This document shows positions 7,132 to 14,230 of a stretch of 24,188 bases of DNA, piece by piece. Every line of letters starts with the position of its first letter. Within the stretch, counting starts at the first letter, position 1. Under the pieces are notes generated by a model. That model searched no databases and was not told the DNA's origin. It saw only the letters and a program-made list of their open reading frames with translations. The position numbers and the translations under genes were made by a program. Source of the stretch: JBLHHI01 sp047614125 (GTDB lineage Bacteria; Bacteroidota; Bacteroidia; NS11-12g; UBA9320); NCBI GenBank assembly GCA_047614125.1, contig JBLHHI010000047.1, positions 1 through 24,188 of the forward strand, in the 5' to 3' direction.

Positions 7132-7457
7132 ATGAAAAATCGGATTGATTTGCTGCGAACGGAGGTGAGTAATCTTAGCACGTACATCGATAAGTACGCC
7201 CATCCTGCAGAAGTTGATGTTTTACTTGGAGAGCTTTATGCTGAGGGGGTAAGTTGTATGATTTTTATTATACGCTTATTGATAAGTCGTTTTATGATAT
7301 TGGACTTAGAAGATCTTCCGGCGATGCAAAAGTCCGTTTTGAGGACTTTAAAGAGTTTGAAAAAAAATACGATGCAGAAATGATTCCAATATTGGAACGT
7401 ATAAGTGAAATACCCCATGGTATTGCGGTGGCTCTTTACGATGCATCTCATGAATAG
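7132..7457 (+). pseudogene. Small gene of unknown function interrupted by a -1 frameshift
   Basis: Two overlapping frames join sensibly at a run of five G residues (7245-7249). The first frame encodes about 39 residues from the ATG at 7132 (MKNRIDLLRTEVSN to LLGELYAEG). The second, read from 7248, continues GGKLYDFYYTLIDK and ends in ALYDASHE at 7457, giving about 108 residues if one G were restored. Without the shift the first frame becomes an implausible hydrophobic tail that stops at 7383. The upstream frame is open to about 7048 with amphipathic, Lys/Arg-rich sequence but no ATG. No family was recognised; the product would be helical and charged. A sequencing error, a slippery programmed site, or a true pseudogene are all possible. 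Confidence 0.5.
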
Positions 7458-7526
7458 TCACAAGACATGGGATTCAAGACACAAGTAGCAAGACTTTAAA
7501 ATATCAATACTTGAATCTTTATGCCA
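7455..7526. repeat. CAAGA-rich degenerate repeat with inverted arms
   Basis: The word CAAGA or CAAG recurs four times between 7461 and 7492 (CACAAGACAT, TTCAAGACA, ACAAGTAG, GCAAGACT). GATTCAAG (7471-7478) and CTTGAATC (7510-7517) are exact inverted copies around a 31-base loop. It lies just beyond the 3' end of asnS and could help end its transcript. Similar CAAGA-type degenerate runs are common in intergenic DNA of this phylum. Confidence 0.4.
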
Positions 7527-9047
7527 TTACGGCTTCAACCTACCATACATCCGTGGGAAGGGAATGGTTTCGCGCACGTGCGGCAACTTGCAAATCCAAG
7601 CCACCAAGCGCTCTAAGCCCAATCCAAAGCCAGAATGTGGAACCGAACCGTATCGACGCAAATCCAAATACCACTCAAATTCTTCCATGGGCAACTTGTG
7701 CTCTTTAATCTTTTCGATTAGGAGTTCTTTGTTGGTTTCACGCTCTCCACCGCCCACAACTTCTCCGTATCCTTCGGGAGCTAACATATCTACACCACGC
7801 GCAAATTTGGGATTATCGGGGTTGCGTTTTAGGTAGAAGGCCTTCACTTCATGTGGCCAATCGTACACCATTACCGGTACGTCAAACATGCGTGTAAGCA
7901 CAGTTTCATCGGATCCGCCGAAATCGCCGCCGTATTCAAAACTTCTGGCCGATTCCATCCACTGCGGAATGTTGCGTTCGGCTTCTTCTAAGTCTTTAAT
8001 TCGGTTCTTGTTTTTATCGATGGTGTTGAGATTGAAGTTGATAACACCTTTTTTCATTCCACCTGCTGCAATGGAGGCTTCGCGCGTCTCTATGTCGACC
8101 AATAATTCCGATTTCTCATTTACAACTTGCTCTAAATCAGCCGTCAATACGTCGAGTGTTTTCTTTCCATCCACTTCTTTTTCGCCTTTAATGATGGCCA
8201 CAGCATCGTCGTAGGTAAGTCGAATAAAGGCCTCTTTGGTTTTGAGCAGCATCGAGGTATCACGTTCCAAGATTTCCAACTCGCTGGCACAATGGTTTAC
8301 TACATCGTGCACTACGTAGCGAATAAAATCTTCGATGCAATCCATGTTTTGAAAGATGTCGTAAAAGGCCATTTCAGGCTCAATCATCCAAAACTCGGCT
8401 AAATGCCTGCGGGTCTTCGATTTTTCGGATCGAAAGGTGGGACCAAAGGTGTATATCTTGCCCATGGCCATGGCCATTGCTTCGCCGTAGAGCTGGCCCG
8501 ATTGAGATAAATAGGCAGGTTCGCCAAAGAAATCCGTTTCAAACAAATCGGTTGTTCCTTCACACGCATTGCCTGTAATAATGGGTGCATCCATTTGCAC
8601 AAAACCTTCTCCTTGAAAGAAATTGTGAATGGCAAAAATTACCCGATTCCGAACCCGCATAATGGCCCATTGACGTTTGCTTCTCAACCAAAGATGGCGT
8701 TGATCTATCAAGAATTCAATGCCGTGTTCTTTGTTGGCAATTGGATAATCTGTACAATTTTGAAGAATGGTAAGTCCCGTTACTTGAAGCTCATATCCGC
8801 CAATTTGTCGCTCGTCTTTAACCACCTTGCCCGAAATCGAAAGGCTGCTTTCCAAGCCTAGGCTGGCCGCTTGCACAAAAATTTCGGCACCTACATTGGC
8901 CTCATCCACAATGCACTGGCAAAATCCAGAGCCATCGCGCACGATTAGAAAAACCACGGTTTTACTTTCACGTTTGTTTTGAACCCATCCGTTTAAGGTA
9001 ACTTCGCCGTTGAGTTGTGTAGATAAATCTTTGATATATGCTTTCAT
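7527..9047 (-). CDS. asnS: Asparagine--tRNA ligase
   Basis: Class II (IIb) aminoacyl-tRNA synthetase that charges tRNA-Asn. The N-terminal OB-fold anticodon-binding domain (about residues 1-105) includes VTLNGWVQNKRESKTVVFL. Class II motif 1 lies near GEGFVQMDAPIITGNACEG, motif 2 is TFRSEKSKTRRHLAEFWMIE, and motif 3 is GFGLGLERLVAWI near the C-terminus, ending PRMYGRLKP. The 506 residues exceed the usual 430-470 because of a charged insertion of about 75 residues around 290-370 (DLEQVVNEKSELLVDIETRE and following), a form known in Bacteroidota. The ATG at 9047 is chosen over a TTG one codon upstream. A promoter-like box on the minus strand lies about 30 bases upstream and overlaps that of rpoN. 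Confidence 0.97.
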   Translation of the reverse strand: MKAYIKDLSTQLNGEVTLNGWVQNKRESKTVVFLIVRDGSGFCQCIVDEANVGAEIFVQAASLGLESSLSISGKVVKDERQIGGYELQVTGLTILQNCTDYPIANKEHGIEFLIDQRHLWLRSKRQWAIMRVRNRVIFAIHNFFQGEGFVQMDAPIITGNACEGTTDLFETDFFGEPAYLSQSGQLYGEAMAMAMGKIYTFGPTFRSEKSKTRRHLAEFWMIEPEMAFYDIFQNMDCIEDFIRYVVHDVVNHCASELEILERDTSMLLKTKEAFIRLTYDDAVAIIKGEKEVDGKKTLDVLTADLEQVVNEKSELLVDIETREASIAAGGMKKGVINFNLNTIDKNKNRIKDLEEAERNIPQWMESARSFEYGGDFGGSDETVLTRMFDVPVMVYDWPHEVKAFYLKRNPDNPKFARGVDMLAPEGYGEVVGGGERETNKELLIEKIKEHKLPMEEFEWYLDLRRYGSVPHSGFGLGLERLVAWICKLPHVRETIPFPRMYGRLKP

Positions 9048-9067
9048 CAAATGTCGATTCTATTGTC

Positions 9068-9075
9068 TAATTTTG
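9068..9075 (+). promoter_or_regulatory. Promoter -7-like box for rpoN
   Basis: TAATTTTG matches TAnnTTTG exactly, 52 bases upstream of the rpoN ATG. Expected transcript start is near 9080-9082. A single base separates it from the opposing asnS box at 9077-9084. Confidence 0.45.
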
Positions 9076-9076
9076 G

Positions 9077-9084
9077 CAAAAATA
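9077..9084 (-). promoter_or_regulatory. Promoter -7-like box for asnS
   Basis: The minus strand reads TATTTTTG, an exact TAnnTTTG match, 29 bases upstream of the asnS ATG. It faces the rpoN box, so the two promoters would overlap and compete for RNA polymerase. Confidence 0.45.
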
Positions 9085-9127
9085 AGACTTCAAACGCTCA
9101 TTAACACTGAGAAACTCGAGGATATTT

Positions 9128-10609
9128 ATGTTAAAACAATCACTCAGTCAGAAACTACTTCAAAAGCTATCCCCACAGCAAATTCAATTTATTAAGCTGT
9201 TGGAATTAAATACGCTCAATTTTGAGGAAAAAGTGGAAGAGGAGTTGTTGGAAAATCCAGCGCTGGAGAACTCTAAGGACGAAGTGGATTCGACGGATTA
9301 CGATGACGACCGTGATCGAGACTTTGAATATTCCGATAAAGATAACCTGGATTCGAAGGAAGATAAGTACGACAATGAGATTGATATTTCGGATTACTTA
9401 GGCGACAACGACGGAGGAATTCGACTCAATGAAGATTACGGAGGAGACGACGACAATGAGGTAATACCCATTAATGCGGGTACTTCGTTTCGTGATTACT
9501 TGATGGAGCAGCTCCAACCCAATTTATCCAACGAACATGAAGAAATATTGGCAGATCAACTCATTGGTACCATCGAAGACGATGGCTACATCCGCCGACC
9601 ATTGAGATCTATAATGAACGATCTTCTGTTCTCGTCAAACATCCGCACAACAGAGGAAGAACTGGAAAAGATCTTGTTCAAGATTCACGATTTAGAACCT
9701 CCAGGAATTGGGGCTCGATCGCTGCAAGAATGCCTCTTACTACAAATCAAGCAAAAAGCAAAAAAGAAAAATACGGCCATTACAAAGCTGGCCATCGAAA
9801 TCATCCAAAACTGCATGGAAGATTTCTCGAAAAAGCATTATTCTCGATTGATGAAAAAGCTCGACATTAACGAGCAGTTTCTCAAAGAGGCCATAACCTT
9901 TATTTCTAAGTTAAACCCCAAGCCAGCAAACAGCGGCAGCATATCCCACAGCGCAGATTACATCATTCCAGATTTTATTGTAAACGAAAGTTATGGCGAA
10001 TTGGATGTGGTCTTGAACGGACGAAATACACCTGAATTAAAAGTTTCGAGATCGTATTTGGAAACCTTGCAGGGCTACGATAAGGCAAAAAAGCCCGATC
10101 AGAATACGAAAGATGCGGTGCAATACATCAAACAAAAACTCGACAGCGCCAAATGGTTTGTCGATTCGGTTAAACAGCGCCAAAACACCTTGTTGTTAAC
10201 CATGAGTGCCATCGTAGATATTCAGAAGGAATACTTTCTAAGCGGCGATGAAACCAATCTTAAGCCCATGATTTTGAAGGATATAGCCGACAAAGTTCAT
10301 TTAGATGTTTCCACCATATCGAGGGTAGCAAGCAGCAAGTACGTGGAATGCGATTTTGGTATTTTCTTGCTTAAGCACTTCTTTTCGGAAGGCATTGTAA
10401 CCGACAGCGGTGAAGAAGTTTCGAACAAAGAAGTTAAAAAGATATTGAGCATAGCCATTGCAGCCGAAAACAAAAGTAAGCCGCTTACCGATGGAAAACT
10501 CATGCTCATGCTGCAAGATAAGGGATACAACATTGCGCGGAGAACCGTAGCAAAATATCGCGAACAGCTAAACATACCCGTGGCGCGATTGAGAAAAGAG
10601 TTGAAGTGA
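9128..10609 (+). CDS. rpoN: RNA polymerase sigma-54 factor
   Basis: Sigma-54 directs RNA polymerase to -24/-12 promoters that need an AAA+ activator. The 493-residue product starts with the glutamine/leucine-rich region I (LSQKLLQKLSPQQIQFIKLL and LLENPALE), followed by the acidic region II (about residues 50-110, rich in Asp and Glu), the core-binding region (EDDGYIRRPL, LEPPGIGARSLQECLL), the helix-turn-helix region (KDIADKVHLDVSTISRVASS) and an exact RpoN box ARRTVAKYRE at 470-479. Length fits the family. Its TGA stop overlaps the GTG start of the next gene (GTGA), so translation is likely coupled. No sigma-54 activator gene is in the window. Confidence 0.97.
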   Translation: MLKQSLSQKLLQKLSPQQIQFIKLLELNTLNFEEKVEEELLENPALENSKDEVDSTDYDDDRDRDFEYSDKDNLDSKEDKYDNEIDISDYLGDNDGGIRLNEDYGGDDDNEVIPINAGTSFRDYLMEQLQPNLSNEHEEILADQLIGTIEDDGYIRRPLRSIMNDLLFSSNIRTTEEELEKILFKIHDLEPPGIGARSLQECLLLQIKQKAKKKNTAITKLAIEIIQNCMEDFSKKHYSRLMKKLDINEQFLKEAITFISKLNPKPANSGSISHSADYIIPDFIVNESYGELDVVLNGRNTPELKVSRSYLETLQGYDKAKKPDQNTKDAVQYIKQKLDSAKWFVDSVKQRQNTLLLTMSAIVDIQKEYFLSGDETNLKPMILKDIADKVHLDVSTISRVASSKYVECDFGIFLLKHFFSEGIVTDSGEEVSNKEVKKILSIAIAAENKSKPLTDGKLMLMLQDKGYNIARRTVAKYREQLNIPVARLRKELK

Positions 10610-11232
10610 ATCAAAAACTAGCCCGCTTTACCTCCATACTCTTTCATCCGATATTTTTACCGGTATTTGCCATCTTGCTCATTACTCAATTTCATTTCAT
10701 TATTGTGGTAAAATTAAATGCCCAACCAAAGCTTCTTTTTTTGATGGCCTATATGGTGAGTTTAACCCTTATTCCGCTTACTGGAGTAATGATGATGCTG
10801 CGCAAGTACAAACTGTCGGAATTGTCGGAATTAACCCAACAAGAGCGCGTAATATCTGCGGGTGTGCTGGCCTTGGTCTACCTCTTTGTAGCCTTCACCT
10901 TTACGGACTTTTTTGTCGACAAATTTTTACGTGTTTTTGTGTTGTCGTTGGCAATAAGCTGCGGTATAATGGCAGTTGTTAACCAATTCTTTAAGCTGAG
11001 TTTTCATGCCTTTGGTTGGGGTGGATTGCTGGCAATGGTTTGGTTTTTAGGCAAGATGGCCAATACAGACCTTACCCTTGTTCTAATCTTGGTTTTATTG
11101 CTTTCAGGATGGGTTGGCTCGGCCCGGTTATACGTAAAGGCACATCAACCCAAAGAAGTTTATTTAGGATTTTTACTGGGCATTTTGAGCAATTACACAG
11201 TATTTCAAATGTATTATCAATATGGATTTTAA
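10606..11232 (+). CDS. Integral membrane protein, degenerate PAP2-like
   Basis: The 208-residue product has about six hydrophobic helices. The C-terminal half retains PAP2-like spacing: SFHAFGWGG in place of the PSGH-type motif, then GSARLYVKAHQPKEVYLGFLLG region in place of SRxxxxxHxxxD, with the His kept, Arg kept, and Asp replaced by Glu. The N-terminal signature KxxRxTG of true lipid phosphatases is not seen. So it may be a diverged or inactive member of the phosphatidic acid phosphatase type 2 superfamily. It starts with GTG overlapping the rpoN stop, and its own end overlaps the start of the next gene by 11 bp, placing it in the middle of a tightly coupled three-gene unit. Confidence 0.72.
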   Translation: MNQKLARFTSILFHPIFLPVFAILLITQFHFIIVVKLNAQPKLLFLMAYMVSLTLIPLTGVMMMLRKYKLSELSELTQQERVISAGVLALVYLFVAFTFTDFFVDKFLRVFVLSLAISCGIMAVVNQFFKLSFHAFGWGGLLAMVWFLGKMANTDLTLVLILVLLLSGWVGSARLYVKAHQPKEVYLGFLLGILSNYTVFQMYYQYGF

Positions 11233-12004
11233 TTGCATTACCTACGAAGTTAAGGATGGCGTTGCCACCATAACGTTGAACAGACCTGAGGTTTTTAACG
11301 CCTTTAACGATGAGCAAAGTTACAATCTTTTAGATGCCCTAAAGCTCTGTAAACGAGATGCTGAGGTACGCGTTGTGGTTTTGACAGGAGCTGGCAAGGC
11401 CTTTTGCTCGGGTCAAGATTTAAAGGCCATTGCAAGTGCTAAAAATCGTTCGCTTCGAGATTCGATCGACAAGCGTTATAACCCCATTATAAAAGCCATG
11501 CGCGAATTGCCCAAGCCGATCATATGCAGATTGAACGGGGTGGCGGCCGGTGCCGGATGCAGTTTGGCGCTTGCAAGTGATTTTATTGTTGCGTCAGAGC
11601 GCGCTTCACTCATCGAAGTTTTTATTAACGTTGGTCTGGTGTTGGATTCGGGTTCGAGTTATTTCTTGCCAAGAATTGTTGGCAGCAATCGAGCCTTCGA
11701 ATTAGCTACCATGGGCAACAAGGTAAGCGCGGCACAAGCACTGGAATGGGGAATGGTTAATCGAGTGGTGCCAGCCGAGGAATTGGATGCTGCTACCGAT
11801 GAAATATCGGCCTATTACAGGTCGGCGCCTACCAAGGCTATTGCCCTGATGAAGAGCATGTTAAATAAATCTTATCACACAGATTTGAACGGCATGTTGC
11901 AAGAAGAAGCTTATTCGCAAGAAATTGCTGGAGTATCCGAGGATTATCAGGAAGGTGTAAAAGCGTTCAACGAAAAAAGAAAACCCAACTTCAAGGGGCA
12001 ATAA
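11222..12004 (+). CDS. Enoyl-CoA hydratase/isomerase family protein (PaaG-like)
   Basis: The 260-residue crotonase-fold protein shows ITLNRPEVFNAFND, the first oxyanion-hole segment AFCSGQDL (Gly64), the second GVAAGAGCSLALASDF (Gly110), and INVGLVLDSGSSYFLPRIVG with an Asp at 142. Hydratases carry Glu at the equivalent places; a single Asp here is the PaaG arrangement, typical of 2-(1,2-epoxyphenyl)acetyl-CoA or enoyl-CoA isomerases. The likely role is double-bond isomerisation or ring-related chemistry on CoA thioesters in the cytosol. No other paa genes are nearby, so a phenylacetate role is not supported by context. It overlaps the end of the membrane-protein gene by 11 bp and closes the rpoN transcription unit. 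Confidence 0.87.
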   Translation: MDFNCITYEVKDGVATITLNRPEVFNAFNDEQSYNLLDALKLCKRDAEVRVVVLTGAGKAFCSGQDLKAIASAKNRSLRDSIDKRYNPIIKAMRELPKPIICRLNGVAAGAGCSLALASDFIVASERASLIEVFINVGLVLDSGSSYFLPRIVGSNRAFELATMGNKVSAAQALEWGMVNRVVPAEELDAATDEISAYYRSAPTKAIALMKSMLNKSYHTDLNGMLQEEAYSQEIAGVSEDYQEGVKAFNEKRKPNFKGQ

Positions 12005-12030
12005 TCCGTTACTTTTCCATTGTCAATTCG

Positions 12031-12038
12031 TATTTTTG
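12031..12038 (+). promoter_or_regulatory. Promoter -7-like box at the metalloprotease gene
   Basis: TATTTTTG matches TAnnTTTG exactly and ends only 4 bases before the ATG at 12043. A transcript start in the usual place would fall at or next to the ATG, giving a leaderless or nearly leaderless mRNA. Confidence 0.35.
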
Positions 12039-12042
12039 AGAC

Positions 12043-13392
12043 ATGCGAATCATAACCTTAGGTCTTGCTTTCCTAACGATTTGTTTCACAGCCTTTGGTC
12101 AAAGCACCATCGATCCCTGTGCATCACATCAATACATCGATCATTTGGATTCGCTGTATCCCGGTTTCAGAAAGGCTGCAGATCAAACGTATCTCCATGC
12201 TATTTCAGAAACCAAACAAACGGATGTTCTAAATAAAGCTAAGCCGCTTGATACCATTTACACCCTACAAGTGGTATTTCATGTTGTTTGGTTTAATAAT
12301 GAGCACAACATTCACGACTCGCTGATTACCACGCAGTTAAAGACAATTAACGACGCATTTAATCGCAGAAATGCCGACACTGTTAATATGCGCGACCTAT
12401 TTAAATCCGTTGCCGGGAATTCTCGAATCGAGTTTGTGTTGGCCAAAACCGACCCAGATGGCAATCCAACCAATGGAATTACCCGGACCAAGACGTATCG
12501 AAGCACCTTTAATGCAAGTGGATCGGCTTCCCAACAAGATTATATTAAATCTGAAAGCTTTGGTGGAGTTGCTGCATGGAACAGCGACAAATATTTGAAT
12601 ATTTGGATTGGCAACTTAAACCTATCCAACGGAAATCGCAGCCTGTTTGGCTATGCGTATCCACCGGTAAATGAAGCCAACTGGCCAAGCACGTATTACG
12701 TAGGTAAAGATAAGCAAGGAGTGGTGCTGCATTACGAAGTTGTTGGAGAAAACAATCCGGCAAAGCTTGCACGAGGCACTTATACCATTGAGAAAACGGC
12801 GGTACATGAGGTTGGACATTATCTGGGCCTTCGGCACATATGGGGGGATGCACCTTGGGGCGTAAACGGTTGTACCGTTGATGATTATATTGATGACACA
12901 CCTAATACGGGTTCACGAACCACTTCGTGCAGCTGGTATCCAAACACGTGCACGATGGCAGATGATATGCCCGATCAAATTGAAAACTACATGGACTATT
13001 CTCCAGCGTATTGCACCAATATGTTTACAGCGCAGCAAATTCGCGTTATGCGCTACAACTTGGTTAACCTTCGACCCGGTCTTGCAGAATCCAAAGTTGT
13101 GTTTGAAGAAGAAGAAGAAGAGAAAGTTATCGCAAACTCAGAATTTTGGGTTCCCAATCCCATTAAGCAAAGTTTGCATTTAAATGCCAAATCAACCTTT
13201 GCAGTGGGTGATGTAATTTCAATTAAGGTTTATGATCTCTATGGCAGGTTGGTGTTTGAAGGAAGTGGTGAAATGATGAGCAATCAGGCAACTTTTAAGC
13301 TTAATTTCTTAGCCGTTGGCATTTATGATGTTTCATTCACATCAGCATTAAATGGAAAAATTGGCGGCTGGAAGGTTGTTAAAGTGGAATAA
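12043..13392 (+). CDS. Secreted M43-family zinc metalloprotease with A-type T9SS sorting domain
   Basis: A 449-residue exported protease. Residues 1-20 form a signal peptide (MRIITLGLAFLTICFTAFGQ). The catalytic domain has the extended metzincin zinc motif HEVGHYLGLRH (His255, Glu256, His259, His265) and the Met-turn NYMDYS (Met317), as in the pappalysin/cytophagalysin family M43; Cys residues around 277-303 and 323 may form disulfides. A glutamate-rich linker (355-360) leads to a C-terminal domain of about 80 residues with WVPNPI, KVYDLYGRLVFEG, FLAVGIYDV and a final WKVVKVE, the pattern of an A-type T9SS sorting domain (TIGR04183). It should pass the inner membrane by Sec and the outer membrane by T9SS, with the sorting domain removed. 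Probably a nutrient or host/matrix-degrading protease. It appears monocistronic. Confidence 0.92.
   Translation: MRIITLGLAFLTICFTAFGQSTIDPCASHQYIDHLDSLYPGFRKAADQTYLHAISETKQTDVLNKAKPLDTIYTLQVVFHVVWFNNEHNIHDSLITTQLKTINDAFNRRNADTVNMRDLFKSVAGNSRIEFVLAKTDPDGNPTNGITRTKTYRSTFNASGSASQQDYIKSESFGGVAAWNSDKYLNIWIGNLNLSNGNRSLFGYAYPPVNEANWPSTYYVGKDKQGVVLHYEVVGENNPAKLARGTYTIEKTAVHEVGHYLGLRHIWGDAPWGVNGCTVDDYIDDTPNTGSRTTSCSWYPNTCTMADDMPDQIENYMDYSPAYCTNMFTAQQIRVMRYNLVNLRPGLAESKVVFEEEEEEKVIANSEFWVPNPIKQSLHLNAKSTFAVGDVISIKVYDLYGRLVFEGSGEMMSNQATFKLNFLAVGIYDVSFTSALNGKIGGWKVVKVE
13105..13122 (+). repeat. GAA triplet run in the protease linker
   Basis: Five GAA codons followed by GAG encode six consecutive Glu residues between the catalytic and sorting domains. 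Triplet slippage here would change linker length without breaking the frame. Confidence 0.6.
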
Positions 13393-13459
13393 CAGGTCCC
13401 TAAATGTCGTTCATTTTTAAGTTGTATTCTATCCATTTGCTTGCGTTCTTTGTTGGTAC

Positions 13460-14230
13460 ATGTCGCACAAAACTTTTTCCAGAACCGTACATCAACAAAT
13501 GGCAGCCGACGCCGTAAGGATTGGAAAGCGTTTGCCATACATTCATGCCTTAGTTGAGTTGGATGTAACCAAGGCTCGCATTGTCTTAAAAAATCATCGA
13601 CAAATTGCCGGTAAGAGAATTTCTTTAACAGCTTATCTTATGCTGTGTTGTGCAGATGCCATTGCTGAAGATTTAAAAATTCAACGCATGCTGGATTGGA
13701 GGAGTCGATTTATTGAGTTTTCGGACATTGATTTTTTTATGCCGTTAGAAAACCAAGCTTCCGAATCGAAACAATTGGTTATGCGCTTGTTTCGATCGGT
13801 AAATAAAAAAGACATTGGCGAGATCGATAAAATTTTAACCCGCTCAGTGAATGGGGTTGCGCCAACCTTGGGAATGGCTCAGCGAATGTTTATGAAATTG
13901 CCATGGCTTGTAAGAGGGCCCGTTTACAGGTTTTGGATGCAACTGCCATCCATGCGAAAAAAATATTTTGGTACCGTATATTTCTCATCCATCATGAATT
14001 ACTCTGCCGATCGAACAACGTGGGGCGTTCCAATTCCGATGCACAGCTTAGGAATTTTTATAGGAACAGTTTCGAGTAAGCTCTTTCAAACTCGAGCAGG
14101 AATAGAAAAACGTGATATGCTCCAGATAACCATTAGTGTAGACCATCGAGTAAACAACGGAGGGGATATGGCCCGCTTCGTTCATCGATTAAAATACATC
14201 CTCGAAAAAGGAAACCTTTTTGAAGACTAA
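13460..14230 (+). CDS. Free-standing 2-oxoacid dehydrogenase acyltransferase (E2)-like catalytic domain
   Basis: The 256-residue product resembles only the catalytic (CAT-like) domain of E2 acyltransferases: no lipoyl or E1/E3-binding domain precedes it. The C-terminal active-site signature is ITISVDHRVNNGGDMARFV: the catalytic His229 is in place, but the family Asp four residues later (HRxxDG) is Asn233. The usual FTISNLG stretch is also changed (GTVYFSSIMNYSAD). N-terminal helices (residues 15-75) match the trimer core fold. It may be an acyltransferase acting on a CoA thioester with altered chemistry, or a non-catalytic trimer scaffold. Its 3' end overlaps the P450 start by 11 bp, if the TTG start of that gene is used, which suggests joint function. 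Start ATG chosen for length and codon usage. Confidence 0.75.
   Translation: MSHKTFSRTVHQQMAADAVRIGKRLPYIHALVELDVTKARIVLKNHRQIAGKRISLTAYLMLCCADAIAEDLKIQRMLDWRSRFIEFSDIDFFMPLENQASESKQLVMRLFRSVNKKDIGEIDKILTRSVNGVAPTLGMAQRMFMKLPWLVRGPVYRFWMQLPSMRKKYFGTVYFSSIMNYSADRTTWGVPIPMHSLGIFIGTVSSKLFQTRAGIEKRDMLQITISVDHRVNNGGDMARFVHRLKYILEKGNLFED

Noticed and set aside
7888..8214. 108-codon plus-strand ORF inside asnS
   Set aside because: It lies wholly antisense to a strongly supported synthetase gene and has the Ser/Phe-rich composition of a shadow frame.
11222..12004. Phenylacetate degradation cluster around the PaaG-like gene
   Set aside because: No other paa genes are nearby; only the single crotonase-family gene is present.
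12545..12901. 118-codon minus-strand ORF inside the metalloprotease gene
   Set aside because: Antisense to the M43 catalytic domain, with unlikely Cys/His/Gln-rich composition.
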